Shown here one piece after another: positions 22,066 to 33,815 of a stretch of DNA of 64,000 nt; position 1 is the first letter of the stretch; the number at the start of each line of letters is the position of its first letter. The translations under genes were made by a program, and so were the position numbers. The notes under the pieces are model-generated. The model was not told the origin of the DNA, searched no databases, and saw nothing but the letters and a program-made list of their open reading frames with translations. The stretch is from Anomaloglossus baeobatrachus. Taxonomy: Eukaryota > Chordata > Amphibia > Anura > Aromobatidae. Location: positions 705,776,841 to 705,840,840 of the forward strand of contig NC_134353.1 in the NCBI RefSeq assembly GCF_048569485.1, given 5' to 3'.

Positions 22066-23960
22066 TTAAAGGGAACCTGTCAGGTGCAATATGCACCCAG
22101 AACCACGAGCAGTTCTGGATACATATTGCTAATCCCTGCCTTACTGCCCCTGTATACACTAGTATAGATAAAGAGAGCTTTAGAAAAAGTATTTCTAAAG
22201 ATCTTATATCGAATGGTAATGAGTGAGGGGACTAGTCCCCTGGGCATCAGCTCCCCTGTCTTGTCGGGCTCATTAGCATGTTAGTACGACCCTGTGGGCG
22301 TGCTAACATGCTAATGAATGCACAGCGTGAGAGGAGATCTCACTCACCTCTCCGCTGCCATCGCAGCCTGACACTGGATTTTGGCTCAGTGCGCATGACC
22401 CCGGAGTGTCGGTCATGCGCACTATGAAGCCGGGGGTATGCGTCCTGGCTTCAAACTGAAGTAGTGCGCATGACCGAAACTCCAGGGTCATGCACACTGA
22501 GCTGAAATCCAGCGTCGGGCGGCAATGGCAGCGGAGAGGTGAGTGAGATCATTGTCTGACGCTGCATATTCATTAGCATGTTAGCACACCCACAGGGGCG
22601 TACTAACTTGCTAATGGGGGTGAGTGGCAAGGGGAACTAACGCCCAGGTGACTAGTCCCCTCGCTCATTAGCATACGATAAAAGATCTTTAGAAATACTT
22701 TTCTAAAGATCTCTTTATCTATGCTAATGTATATGTGCCGCCCCAGCAGCGGATCGAACCGCTCGGATCCGGGATGGGAGTCCGTTCGTGGCTCGAGGGT
22801 CTCCGGACCCGGGGGCTTCGGGGCCACACTCTAAAGTAAAAGGGGGTATTTACAGGGGAGTTATGGTTCTTGACGCCACCCGTGGTGTGCAGTAACTGGG
22901 AGTACCGCCGCTGCTGTTGGGAGTACCCGGGGTGAGTGAGTGGGGCAACTAGGTGACGTTGCCCTCCACGGGTAGGGGTATGCCCTGGGACTCAGGATGG
23001 TGATGCGAGGACACAGTGCAGAGGCGGGTCACTCAGGTACTCACTCAGCAAATAAGCAGACGCTGACAACCGGGTAAACCAAGTCTCTGGGTGCCGCTGC
23101 CTCTCAAAGGGGAGCTTGTCCGGGTCCCGTCCCCTGCAGTACTGCCTGGTGATCCGTGACCTGCCTCCTGGCACAAAGTTTAGATTCTCCGTAGTGGCCA
23201 GGTTGCTTGAAATTTTGGCGGGCCTCGCTCCCCACTGAGGCTAAGTGAGGGAGCCTGCTCTCAGGGGCTCACGCTTGGGATTTCAGTGGGCCGCTTGTGT
23301 GGAAAGCCCTATCCCCCTCGTTGCGCTTATGCCCCCGATCTCTGAGCTGGTGGGAATAGTCCAATAAAGCCCTGTTCTCCGCAGGTTAATTGCCGGGTTG
23401 CCTGAAGCTTCTCCCCGACCTAGGGTCCGTGTACCCCGACATGCCTTCGGTCTTGGACCGGTGATAGGACCAGGCTGCCGACCGTCCTCTTTGACAGGTC
23501 CCAGGCACCTAGCATCAAACCCCTGCGACCGGGGGTCCGACTCCTCTAGGTCCAGACCACTGTCTGCAACCTAGTCCGCTTCCTCTGGGAGCCACTACTC
23601 CCAGCTTCCTCAGAGGTCCTCTCAGCTCGAGGGCTACCACTCGTCTCCCTTCACACTCCCCACCTCCCTTGCCTGACCCCTGGGTGGGCGACCCTATTCC
23701 GCTTAAGCCGCCCACTGGTGTGCTTGGTGGGTGTGGTGCAGGGTGTATCTAGGATTTGATTTGCTGTTGGAGGCAGCACTGCAAGATGGGGACCCAGAAC
23801 CATGAGGGATTCAAATACTGCACGGGAAGGGCAGTTTGTGCAGTACCCTGTGATGACCTGAATAATCCAGGGGCGTCACATATACAGGGACCGTTAGCAA
23901 TATGCACCTAGAACTGCTTGTGGTTCTGGGTGCATATTGGACCTGACAGGTTCCCTTTAA
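22066..23960. mobile_element. Foldback MITE interrupted by a solo LTR
   Basis: Ends TTAAAGGGAACCTGTCAGG and CCTGACAGGTTCCCTTTAA are perfect inverted repeats. The arms continue inward: GCACCCAGAACCACGAG at 22092 on, and its inverse near 23920. Inner arms around 22270-22330 and 22560-22620 share CATTAGCATGTTAG. The solo LTR at 22734-23880 splits the right arm at TATA; removing it restores alignment with the left arm (TATCTATACTAGTGTATACA, inverted). Non-coding. A TTAA-type target is possible. Confidence 0.8.
22734..23880 (-). mobile_element. Solo LTR, gypsy-type (fossil)
   Basis: 1,147 bp, TG...CA (TGTGCCGCCCC ... GGGGCGTCACA), flanked by exact TATA duplications at 22730-22733 and 23881-23884. 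It shares layout and words with the LTRs at 35995, 39283, 42706 and 51113. Orientation is taken from the 51113 copy, where a primer site is present. No internal region remains, as after LTR-LTR recombination. Older than the LTR pair at 16972. Confidence 0.75.
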
Positions 23961-25227
23961 GTGGGCCAATGATCTTCCAAATAAAGGTTCATAGGAGCAC
24001 TTGGTCTCTCATGTGAAGCGATGTGCTGGCAATAATGTCAGAAATAGGAATAATCATTTCTACGACCCCAAGCCCCACTCATTTCTAGAATAAAATAGTC
24101 ATATTGAGTGCCAATTGACATTTCATATTGCCAAGTGGAGCTGGTTATAGGGAAGATAATCTCCTCATGTAATAGGAAGATTCTCCCTATATGTTAATTG
24201 TGACCTAGTATTGGCGAGTCGTTTCAAAACCTTGTCCAAGTTATCTTGAGTGGAGTTAGAAATATATCGTTTCATGTATGACCGACATGATACCTGTCAA
24301 TCATGCATTCTTCTCTCGGTAGGTGCATAGGGTCGGAATGGCACCTGCCAATAGCACCTGATTTAGAAGTAAACCATGCTGGATAACCCCTTTAAAGAAT
24401 TATAGTAGGATGTCATGCTATCATTGATGTTAGGTGGAGCTACAGTATACTAATGCTTCCAGAATCACCTTATCTCTGTAAATACATTACTATATACAGT
24501 ACTGTAGATCCTTACCATACTTCATCTTTTTTTCTGCTGAAATTCTTGAATGGTTTTTAGTATCATTCACAGGATGATCTGCATGAAAATTGCCACACGT
24601 TTGAGACGTGCATAATAGTTATAGAAAGACCTCACATACATGGCTTCATTATAGCTGCCAGTGTTACAGGGCCAAAATAGGGTACCCATAGAAGCGAATG
24701 TGGCCACACTGCCTTACTATGCCTTTGAGTGAAAAAAATATTACATATTTCATTAGTTGCCTTTTGTACTAAGCTATTCTATACATTTCTTCATGAGTTT
24801 TTAGGGAAACCTATAAGCGAAAAGCACAGCAAATCTTGCAGATTTATAAACCATCAGTCAGTGGAAACCTCCTGGTTTGAGCTCTCCCTAATGTCATGGC
24901 ATCAGAACTTTGGACGTAGTGTATATTAAGTGAAGGACATAAAAGGTACTTGTACTTCCCAAGGAATATAGGTGATCCATAGTTACCCCATCTGTAGCGC
25001 CAGTATCCCTGCCTCTCCCCAGCAGGGATGCCAACTCACTGCCGTGGCCGGACTGCGTCCTCCTCCGCCCTCAAGCAGCCATCCATGTGCCTCCTCCTTC
25101 CAGGGCCTGTGCACACTGCATAGGTCCCCCGGGAATGTGCTTAGGGCGCGAGCGCCAGCCTTTTGGCTTGATCCTGCTGCCACCTCACCACCACCGGAGC
25201 TGCTGCAAGGCCCCAACCTCTTCATTA
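23961..25227. other. Uncharacterised stretch
   Basis: No gene recognised. CCCCTTTAAAG near 24390 could be one end of a MITE. The part 24990-25220 is GC-rich, without a convincing coding frame. Confidence 0.35.
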
Positions 25228-25384
25228 TCCTGTAGAGTGTAAGCTTGTAAGGGCAGGGCCCTCTCCCCTCTGTAGTAGTCTGTCAATGTTAGTTTTTTCA
25301 TTGTCATTTGTATTTTGTATGTAAACCCTTTATTCTTTGGTAAAGTCCAATGGAATAAATCGTGCTCTAAAAATAAATAATAAA
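25228..25384 (+). repeat. L2 LINE 3'-end fragment
   Basis: GTAAGCTTGTAAGGGCAGGG followed by CCAATGGAATAAATCGTGCT and an AATAAATAATAA tail is the L2 tail, matching the layout of the fuller copy that ends near 48135. Confidence 0.65.
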
Positions 25385-25759
25385 TTGGACAATTTCACAT
25401 GAGCAAAATACAAACAGAATCTGGCACCCATTTTACCAGATCAGTTCCTGGTCAGACTATGGGTCTACTGCAGGCAGTGTGGATTATTATACCACTATTA
25501 CACTTATCTCAGTGGTCACTGATGTGTTTTATAAACTACAGTATACCTTAGGGTTGGTGATTTCCTCATGTATTTTCCTTTAGGCCTCCCAAAGAAAAAA
25601 GCGTGGAATTTATTCAGTTTTCCACAATCCATCCCCTCCCCCCAAAAAACTACCAAATAGCCCCTTCTTAATTCAGGACCCAAATGAAAATAAGAACCAT
25701 ATATACTCATCACCTAAGTGGCATAGTTCCAGCGTTGTCGGAGCAAGCTATTCCCAGTG

Positions 25760-26745
25760 GGTGACTTGACAGTGTTGTGTCACGTTCAGGCTGTCATTGC
25801 TGTTTGGCTGCAGCTCACCAATTTCTGTTGAATTTCTTTGCAGGATGACAGAATAGCCTCCCATCGATGCTGTTTTGATAAAAACTTCCTCCCACCCTCA
25901 TAGATGTTTTGCTTAAGGATACTCCAAAGGTTATCAACAGGGTTGAGGCTGGTGGTAACGCCATGAGTTTCTCTCCTTTTATGCTCCTAGAGGCCAATGA
26001 CACAGACGTATTTGCAGCATGAGATTGGCATTTTGATACTGATAGCATGGTTTTTATTTTTGGGCCATGAAAGAAAGTGATCAGTCAGAAAAAACTCTAT
26101 ATCCTTTGCCAAAGTCATTTTCAAGCCTTCAGTGAACTTAAGGGGCCTACCGGATCGTTCCCCATGATTAAGGCCCAAAACATTACTCTGCAACCTCCTT
26201 GTTGGCTTTACATCCTAGTTGAGATATGGTGGCCATCCACCACTCTATCAAGGGTTGCACTGCACTCATCAGTAAAGAAGACTGTTTTAAAATTAGTCTT
26301 CTTGTATGTCTGGGCCCACTGCAACCGTTTCTGCTTGTAAGCACTGTTTAGGGGTGGTCAAACAGTAGGATTATGCGCAACTCTAAACCACTGGAGGATC
26401 CTACACCTTGAGGTTCCTTGGACTCCAGAGGCACAAGCAGCTTTAGATACCTGCTTGCTGCTTTGTAATGGTATTTTAACTGCTGTTCCCTTAATCCAAT
26501 TAATTTGTAAAGCACAAAACTTTTTTGGTGAAATATGAAAAGTTTTCATACGAGCACTTTGTCCAAGGCATTGCAGTATTTGATGCTTTTTGGCAGCAGA
26601 GGTTATTTTTCTTTTCCATATTGCTTGAAACCTGTGGCCTGCTTAATAATGTGAAATGTCCTCTTTAAGTAGTTTTCCTTTAATTGGGCTTTCCTAACAA
26701 ACTAATTACCACCGGTGTTTGATATTGATTTCAATTATTCAAAGA
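25760..26745 (-). mobile_element. Decayed Tc1/mariner relic
   Basis: Minus-strand transposase remnants span most of this stretch (see the pseudogene). I could not define TIRs with confidence. It is more decayed than the Tc1 elements at 3620, 30038 and 33816, so it is probably the oldest of the group here. Confidence 0.6.
25815..26345 (-). pseudogene. Mariner-like transposase remnant
   Basis: Fragments in several frames. Near 26270-26340 the complement reads a KRLQWAQTYKK then VFFTDEC stretch, the first catalytic Asp region. Near 26060-26110 it reads DIEFFLTDHFLSW. Near 25970-26010 it reads SHAANTSVSLAS and GEKLMALPP, the segment after the second Asp. Near 25880-25910 it reads MRVGGSF. Stops and frame changes are frequent and the second Asp motif is not readable in one frame. 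Non-functional. Confidence 0.6.
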
Positions 26746-26930
26746 GCCCTGAGACTCATTGCCACCCATGAGTTAATTAAAATAAATAAATAAATCTTTG
26801 ACACTGAAATTCAATTTGCATATTAATTTGGATCCTGATGTCATGCATTAGATGAAAGTTGTCAAAACCTAATGTATTTGAGAGGCCCCTGACTCTGCCC
26901 CAGCAGATGATCTTAAGGAGAAAAGCATTG

Positions 26931-27240
26931 GGCCAATCTTCCCCCTCTGGGGCAAAAAACATATGTAAGGGTTGGTCCAATCTTCCCCCTCTGGGGCAAA
27001 AAGCATATGTAAGGGTTGGACCAATCTTCCCCCTCTGGGGCAAAAAGCATATGTAAGGGTTGGGCCAATCTTCCCCTTCTGGGGCAAAAAGCATATGTAA
27101 GGGTTGGGCCAATCTCCCCCCTCTGGGGCAAAAAGCATATGTAAGGGTTGGGCCAATCTTCCCCCTCCTGGGGAAAACAGCATATGTAATGGTTGGGCCA
27201 ATCTTTGCACTCGGGGGCAAAAAGTATATGTATGGCTGAG
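26931..27240. repeat. 44-bp tandem repeat, 7 copies
   Basis: The anchor CCAATCTTCCCCC recurs at 26933, 26977, 27021, 27065, 27109, 27153 and 27198, giving a 44-bp period (last step 45). The unit also contains CTCTGGGGCAAAAAGCATATG. Copies are very similar, so the array is young or homogenised. Because 44 is not a multiple of 3 and units lack stops, several frames stay open on both strands; this is not evidence of coding. Confidence 0.9.
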
Positions 27241-28506
27241 TCTGGAAAGACATTGTTGTCCAAACTCTCATTCAGCCAACAGCTATCTCATGTATATGGC
27301 CTCCATTAAACAACATCTTCCTGCTGGTCCACTTCTAGTTTTAACTCAAAAACTGCATCAATTGCAATGACATTTCTTAGAAAAACATTACGTCCAATTA
27401 ATGCATGCTCACGCTACGCCAGTCTTACTGGAATAAAAGGCGCCAAACTAATTAATCAATTACATTTGGCACACACCTTCAAAATGGCGTGTACTTCTGT
27501 GCGCCACACCATTTGTGGACTGGAGAAACATTTCGGGCACACAAAACACGGGCACATTTTGTGGGTGGATGTGGCTATGCCCCTTCCCACACTGGCTCCA
27601 CCGGAGCTCTCCTCATTTCGGTTGAACTGACTCAAACTGCAATACATTGCGGCTTTTCAAAGCTTCTATCTTTGTTTTCTGATATGAAAGCTTTGATTAA
27701 TTGACCCCAATGTGTCTGAAGCCCCTTTTAATCCGGCTTTTTAGCTCCGGTTTTACAGCGGCATAGGGTTCTATGGTGATCTAATTTTGACTTTGCAGAA
27801 CTACTGTTTTACTGCTGAAAGAAGGTAGCCTAAGGGTATGTTCACTAGGAATATTTTGATGTGGATTTTTCTGTCTGAAAACAGCGGTTGGCTATGACAG
27901 AACGAGGGCACACAGTCAAATATGTTAAGTCCCTCTTAAATTACTGACCAATTTGTCCATGTTTCCCTTCCTTCCTTGTTTGGACTTGTCAACTGCAGAG
28001 CTGGAACAAATGAGCAATTTTCTCTCGTAATATCTTATTCTTTATTCGCGGTGGGTGCAGTAAACATTAATTTATGCAAGTGGGAGAGGGGCAGACATTT
28101 CTCTAAAAAATAAAAATAAAATTGCCTTCTGTGAATTTGTCATTATAGTGTCATTTCTGCAACCATTTGTTGCAGGATATCAAACTAATTTTTCCCATTT
28201 GTTTATATTACCTCCCCCACCGCATGAAACCCTGTCCTCTCCTGTCAGTTCAGGGACACTCAGCACTTCCAGCCTCCAGCAGTTTCTACCATTTGTTATG
28301 TTAGGTCACGGGATTGCCTTGCTGAGGGGTTTGTGCTTATGTTGTATGAAGCTTTATTCATTTTCTAGTTTGGTTGGTCAGACTAGATGGACAGTGCACA
28401 GAAACGTGTCCAGTTTAACTAGCATAATATGCTATTCTTATAGAAAAACACTGAAGATCAAGTGATTTATATAATGTTACTGTCTAGAAAAATTCAAGGT
28501 TTAGAG
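27241..28506. other. Uncharacterised stretch
   Basis: TAAGGGTATGTTCACTAGGA near 27831 looks like a lone MITE end. Nothing else can be supported. Confidence 0.35.
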
Positions 28507-28514
28507 ACAATTAC

Positions 28515-28755
28515 TAGGGTTGATCGAATACCTCAAATATTCGGCTTCGCGAATATTTGCCGACTAGGTCGCCGATATTCGACTATTCGCGAATCTTCGA
28601 TGTGCTATGTAAGTCTATGGGAAACACGAATAACAACTATTCGGAACTATTCGGGCTTCCCATAGACTTAAATTGCGCATCGAATATTCGCATAGAGGTG
28701 ACCTATTCGTCGGATATTCGCAAATCCGAATATTTGAGGTATTCGATCATCCCTA
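28515..28755. mobile_element. hAT MITE, palindromic, exact 8-bp duplication
   Basis: TIRs TAGGGTTGATCGAATACC and GGTATTCGATCATCCCTA are flanked by ACAATTAC at 28507-28514 and 28756-28763, an exact 8-bp duplication. The interior is nearly a full palindrome with many ATTCG words. 241 bp, non-coding. Confidence 0.85.
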
Positions 28756-28862
28756 ACAATTACCATATTTTTTAGGATATAAGACACACTGGACTAGTAG
28801 ACGCACCTAGGTTTTAGAGGACGAAGATGGGAAAAATTTGAAGCAAAATATATGGTCATGAC

Positions 28863-29122
28863 TAGTGCTGAGCGGACCCGGATCCGCAAAATCCGGAACC
28901 GAACGGTTTGAGAGCCCGATCCGAGTCCGACCACTACCCGGGATTTGGGGTTCTCTCACTCTCTCTCTTTCACCATTGATTTGTATGGCCGCTCTCTCTC
29001 TCTTTCTCTCTCTCTTACCCCATTGATTTGTATGGCCGCGGATTCCGGATCGGATCCGGACTTCGGCGGCAACCCGATCCAGATCCGCCGGACCCGGATT
29101 ATGACCGATCCGCTCAACTCTA
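28863..29122. mobile_element. hAT MITE, exact 8-bp duplication
   Basis: TIRs TAGTGCTGAGCGGACCCGG and, inverted, TAGAGTTGAGCGGATCGGT are flanked by GTCATGAC at 28855-28862 and 29123-29130. Two TCTC-rich stretches, each followed by CATTGATTTGTATGGCCG, make an internal duplication. Inserted into the 28761 element. Confidence 0.85.
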
Positions 29123-29169
29123 GTCATGACACACTGTTATGGACGGGATCTGCTGCGGGAGGCTGTTAT

Positions 29170-29440
29170 GTACTAATGTCCACCATCCTAGGCCCTTTCC
29201 TGGTATATATGTGCCCCATCCTGGTATATATGTAACCTATCCTAGTATATATATGTTCCCCATCCTGGGCCCCTTCCTGGTGTATATGTCCTCCATTTTG
29301 GTATAAATGTCCCTCATCCTGGTATATGTTGCCCATCCTGGGACCCTTTCTGGTATAAATGTCCCCATTCTGGTATATATGTTGCTAATCCTGGGCCCAT
29401 CCTGGTATATATGTCCCCCATCATGTGACCATCCTGATAT
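29170..29440. repeat. CCATCCTGGTATATATG tandem repeat
   Basis: Imperfect units of about 20-35 bp based on CCCCATCCTGGTATATATGT. Same motif family as 19650-19975. Part of the 28761 element rather than a separate insertion. Confidence 0.7.
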
Positions 29441-30037
29441 TTATGCCTCCCATTATGCCACACGCATAAAAAATAAACAATTCTACTTACCTTCCCTCTG
29501 CTCCACAAACGTGTGTGATGCCGGCAATTGATTTGAGTGTAAGTGAAAGGCAGCGCGTAATGTCACTGGCATGTATCCCCAGTCACAGGCCCGCCGAAAG
29601 CAGGGTTAGGTTGCAGGATGCTGGCGGCAATAGGAGCAGTGAATATTTATTTCTCTATTAAAGGGAAATTAATATTTATTGCTCCCCATAATTCTGCCCA
29701 CCCCTCAGCGCTGGAGTCAGTCAAATATCTTCACAGTCATTTACTATAACTGACCTCAGTGCTGAGAGGTGGGTGAGATTATGGGTGTGGGAAGTGGTGA
29801 ATATTAATTTCCCTTTAATGGGGAAATTAATATTCATTGCTCCTGCCGCAGGCGGCTTCCTGCAGCGGCAACCCTGTCTCCTGTGACCCCACTCTGCTGC
29901 TGCCCTTCCTTGCGAGCCAGGTACATTCGAATTATAAGACACATCCACATTTTGCTACCGAATTTTTGGGAAAAAAGTTTGTCTAATAATTCGAAAAATA
30001 CAATAGATGTTATATTCTAGGTTTATAATACAGTATA

Positions 30038-31604
30038 CAGTGCCTTGCGAAAGTATTCAGCCCCCTTGAATTTGTCAACCTTTACCCACATTTCAGGCTT
30101 CAAACATAAAGATAAAAAATGTTAAATTAATGGTGAAGAATCAACAACAAGTGGAACACAATTGTAAAGTTGAACGAAATTTATTGTTTATGTTAAACAT
30201 TTTTTTTTTAAAAAAATTGAAAATTGGGGTGTTCAATATTATTTGTCCCCTTTAAGTTAATACTTTGTAGCACTACCTTTTGCTGCGATTACAGCTGCAA
30301 GTCGCTTGGGGTATGTCTCTATCATTTTAGCACATTGAGAGACTGAAATTCTTGCCCATTCTTCCTTTGAAAACAGTTTGATTGGATTCAGGTCTGGACT
30401 TTGACTTAGCCATTCTAACACCTGGATACATTTATTTGTGAACCATTCCATTGTAGATTTTGCTTTATGTTTGGGATCATTGTCTTGTTGGAAGACAAAT
30501 CTCCGTCCCAGTCTCAGGTCTTTTGCAGACTCCAACAGGTATTCTTCTAGAATGGTCCTGTATTTGGCTCCATCCATCTTCCCATCAATTTTAACCATCT
30601 TACCTGTCCCTGCTGAAGAAAAGCAGGCCCAAACCATGATGCTGCCACCACCATGTTTGACAGTGGTGATGGTGTGTTTAGGGTGATGAGCTGTGTTGCT
30701 TGTACGCCAAACATATCGTTTGGCATTGTTCCCAAAAAGTTTGAGTTTGGTTTCATCTGACCAGAGCTCCTTCTTCCACATGTTTGGTGTGTCTCCCAGG
30801 TGGCTTGTGGCAAACTGTAAACGACACTTTTAATGGATATCTTTGAGAAATGGCTTTCTTCTTGCCAGTCTTCCATAAAGGCCAGATTTGTGCAGTGTAC
30901 GACTGATTGTTGTCCTATGGAGAGACTCTCCCACCTCAGCTGTTGATCTCTGCAGTTCATCCAGAGTGATCATGGGCCTCTTGGCTGCATCTCTGATCAG
31001 TCTTCTCCTTGTTTGAGATAAAAGTTTTGAGGGACGGCCAGGTCTTGGTAGATTTCCAGTGGTATGATACTCCTTCCATTTCAATATGATCACTTGCACA
31101 GTGCTCCTTGGGATGTTTAAAGTTTTGGAAATCTTTTTGTAACCAAATCCGGCTTTAAAGTTCTCCACAACAGTATCACGGACCTGCCTGTTGTGTTCCT
31201 TGGTCTTCATGATGCTCTCTGTGCTTTAAACAGAACACTGAGACTATCACAGAGCAGGTGCATTTATACAGAGACATAATTACACACGGGTGGCTTATAT
31301 TTATCATCATCAGTCATTTAGGACAACATTGGATCATTCAGAGATCCTCAATGAACTTCTGGAGTGAGTTTGCTGCGCTGAAAGCAAAGGGGACAAATAA
31401 TATTGCACACCCCAATTTTCAGTTATTTATTTTTAAAAAAAGGTATAAAATAAGCAAATTATTTGGTTCAACTTCACAATTGTATCCCACTTGTTATTCA
31501 TTCTTCCCTATTAATTTAAATTTGTTTTATCTTTATGTTTGAAGCCTGAAATGTGGGTAAAGGTTGACAAATTCAAGGGGGGCGAATACTTTCGCGAGGC
31601 ACTG
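30038..31604 (-). mobile_element. Tc1 element, broken transposase
   Basis: TIRs CAGTGCCTTGCGAAAGTATT and, inverted, CAGTGCCTCGCGAAAGTATT are flanked by TA at 30036-30037 and 31605-31606. The TIRs continue well inward (through CACATTTCAGGCTTCAAAC). The length of 1,567 bp is standard. The transposase on the minus strand is disrupted. Confidence 0.92.
30257..31210 (-). pseudogene. Broken Tc1 transposase (third catalytic residue changed)
   Basis: The N-terminal half starts at 31210 (MKTKEHNRQVRD) with the paired-like DNA-binding domain, GRPSK motif, and LARRKPFL at its end. A frame change near 30835-30840 separates it from the catalytic half. That half has the first Asp in LWSDETK and the second in QQDNDPKHKAKS. 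The usual Glu position in PDLNPIE is Lys here (PDLNPIK), and the stretch just after it is shortened. Ends GSATKY. Unlikely to be catalytic even if translated. Confidence 0.88.
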
Positions 31605-31746
31605 TATTTATCTAAACAAAAAAATAATCTTGTTTCCAATTACTATATTTTAATTTAGGTTATTTGCTATCCTGGTCAAAATCCCGAAACACCTATGTGT
31701 TGGCAACAAATGTTCAATTATATTTGAAAACATAATCCATTTTTCA

Positions 31747-32781
31747 AGGGAATTTGTCACCAGGTTGTGCTTTGTAATCTGAGAGCATTATGAGGTAGGG
31801 GCTGAGACCCTGAATCCAGCGATGTGTCACTAGCTGGTTTGCATGCTGTCATTTTCATACAATTAGTTTTCTCTGCTGCAGATCTGTCATGGGTATGGAG
31901 ATAACAGGGGACAAGGGCATACCTCTGAAGGTGAAGAAGTCTGGGCCTCCTTCCTGGCCCTGCTCCTGGCCAGCCCTGATCTAATCCCCCTTCTCCCCTT
32001 CCTCAGGAACAGTCCGGGACAGGAGTGGTTAAATCCACAGAAATAGACAAACAGGAGAAACCAAAACTTGATCATACAGTACGCTCACACAGAAGTATTA
32101 GATATCAAGTGATAAGGAAATAAAAACGCGACGACTAGAGAATTCCACAACACCCCAAGCAGCACGCAGTATATACACCAGCAAACTGGGACATACAGCA
32201 CACGGATCGGTTTAGCAGAAGCTACAGCCGGCATGTGAAGACAGATTCCACTGATAGAGAGAAACTGTGATAAATTTTCCACAACATGTGATCTTAGATG
32301 AAACCAGCAGGCTAGCAGAGATCTTGCTAGCCAGGCCATTAATGAGCACACAGTTGGTCAACACCGAGTCTGCCTGTGCAACTCAAAAGCACCAGAGAAA
32401 CCATAGTGTGGAGTGTCAGAATCTGTAGTGTGAACAGCGTCTGATGCTGCCATGAGACGCAGCGAGTTTTGAGTCAAACTCCGTGCGACAATCTAGCTGT
32501 GCTCTGCATACTGAGCACTGTTTAACCCCACCCACAACACTGATTAGCAGCTTATTTTTAATCAAAGTAAACTGCCAATCAGAGGTGAGGGTGGGATTAT
32601 ACAGAGCAGGAGGACTAGGAAGCACAAGACACCTAGTGCTGTATTGATAATCTCCTGCTAATAAAATACTGATTTTATTGAAACATGAGCACACAGCTTA
32701 GTAAGTGACATGTCGCTCTCAGCCCCTACATCATGCTGTTCTCAGATTACATAGAAAAAAACTGTTGACAGATTACATTTA
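31747..32781. mobile_element. Foldback MITE
   Basis: The left end AGGGAATTTGTCACCAG pairs imperfectly with the right end around 32765-32781. Inside, AATCTGAGAGCATTATGAGG (31779 on) pairs with the inverse near 32722-32750, and GGGGCTGAGA with TCTCAGCCCC. Non-coding; open frames inside resemble nothing known. Confidence 0.55.
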
Positions 32782-33153
32782 ATAAGACTCTGTCAGACTG
32801 GACTTCCTTGGGCTTATCAGAGGAATTGTTGCAAAGCATCTACACTCCATCACTGCAAAATACTTTTTGATGTTATCATTACATGCACAACATATCCTCA
32901 AAATCCTGTAAATCCATAAGAAATACTGTACATACTAAATGCATCATTATACATACAACAAATCCTAAAGATGCTCTAAAGAGTCAATAAGAAATAAATG
33001 CTAGAGGCAAGTGATTGAGTCCGATGCCAGTTGGAGTTGTGTACTGCTGGCCCATTATTGGCTCTGAACTTGAGCCCACCAGTGGTTGCACAGATACTCT
33101 GCTAATCTGACCCTGTTAGATCCCATCTAATGTGTCAATAATGTTATTGATCA
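32782..33153. other. Uncharacterised stretch
   Basis: No gene or structured repeat recognised. Confidence 0.3.
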
Positions 33154-33464
33154 TTTGCACCCAGGGGTGGGATTCAAATTTTTAACAACAGGTTCTCTGT
33201 AAACCCCGCCCATTTGAAAACCACACCCATTCTGTAACCACACCCATTTTGTTAGCCACACCCATTTTCATGCACTTTTCTCATCCAAAAAATACAAGTA
33301 ATTTAAAGAAAAATCTCTTTCCCCTTCTTCCCCTCCTCTACAGTCACTCTCCTGTCCAGCACCAGATGTTCCAATCACTGTCTGTCATATTGTATTAAAC
33401 GGTTCTTCTACAGTTTTTAAAAATTATTACTAAAGGAGCCCTGCTAAAATTGGAATGGGCGACC

Positions 33465-33812
33465 TTCCCCATACAGATCTCATCCCATGTGGCTCCTTTT
33501 CCCCTACAGATCCGATTCCATTATGGCCCCTTTTCCCCTACAGATCCCATCCCATTATGGCCTCTTTCCCCTGCAGATCCCATCCCATTATGGCCCCTTT
33601 CCCCCTGCAGATACCATCCTATTATGGCCTCTTTCCCCAGCAGATCTCATCCCATGTGCTCCTTTTCCCCTGCAGATCCTGTCCCATATGGCTCCTTTTG
33701 CCATATAGCTCCAATCCTATGCGGCTCCTCTCCCCATATAGCTCCCATCTTATGTGGTCTCCTTTCCTCATATAGCTGCCATCTTATGTGGCCTCTCCCC
33801 ATATAGCCACAT
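33465..33812. repeat. ~33-bp minisatellite in the hAT element
   Basis: Units of the type CAGATCCCATCCCATTATGG followed by CCCCTTTCCCCTG, grading into CCATATAGCTCCCATCTTATG units. The array continues at 35468-35525, so the Tc1 element landed inside it. Confidence 0.75.
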
Positions 33813-33815
33813 ATA

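Larger units (their letters stand above)
28761..30007. mobile_element. TIR element with 'ATAAGAC' ends and internal minisatellite
   Basis: The left end ACCATATTTTTTAGGATATAAGACAC and, inverted, the right end around 29930-30003 (GTATTTTTCGAATTATTAGAC and a second GTGTCTTATAATTCG) share the same design. Another left end of this family appears at 63951. Inside are a hAT MITE (28863-29122), a CCATCCTGGTATATATG array (29170-29440) and an inverted pair around AAATTAATATTTATTGCTCC / its complement (29665-29690 and 29795-29845). Superfamily not settled. Confidence 0.55.

Noticed and set aside
26931-27240. CRISPR-like array
   Set aside because: No unique spacers between repeats; units are contiguous 44-bp tandem copies in a vertebrate context.
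26777-27271. 164-aa minus-strand frame and other open frames
   Set aside because: Translation of the 44-bp array in successive frames.
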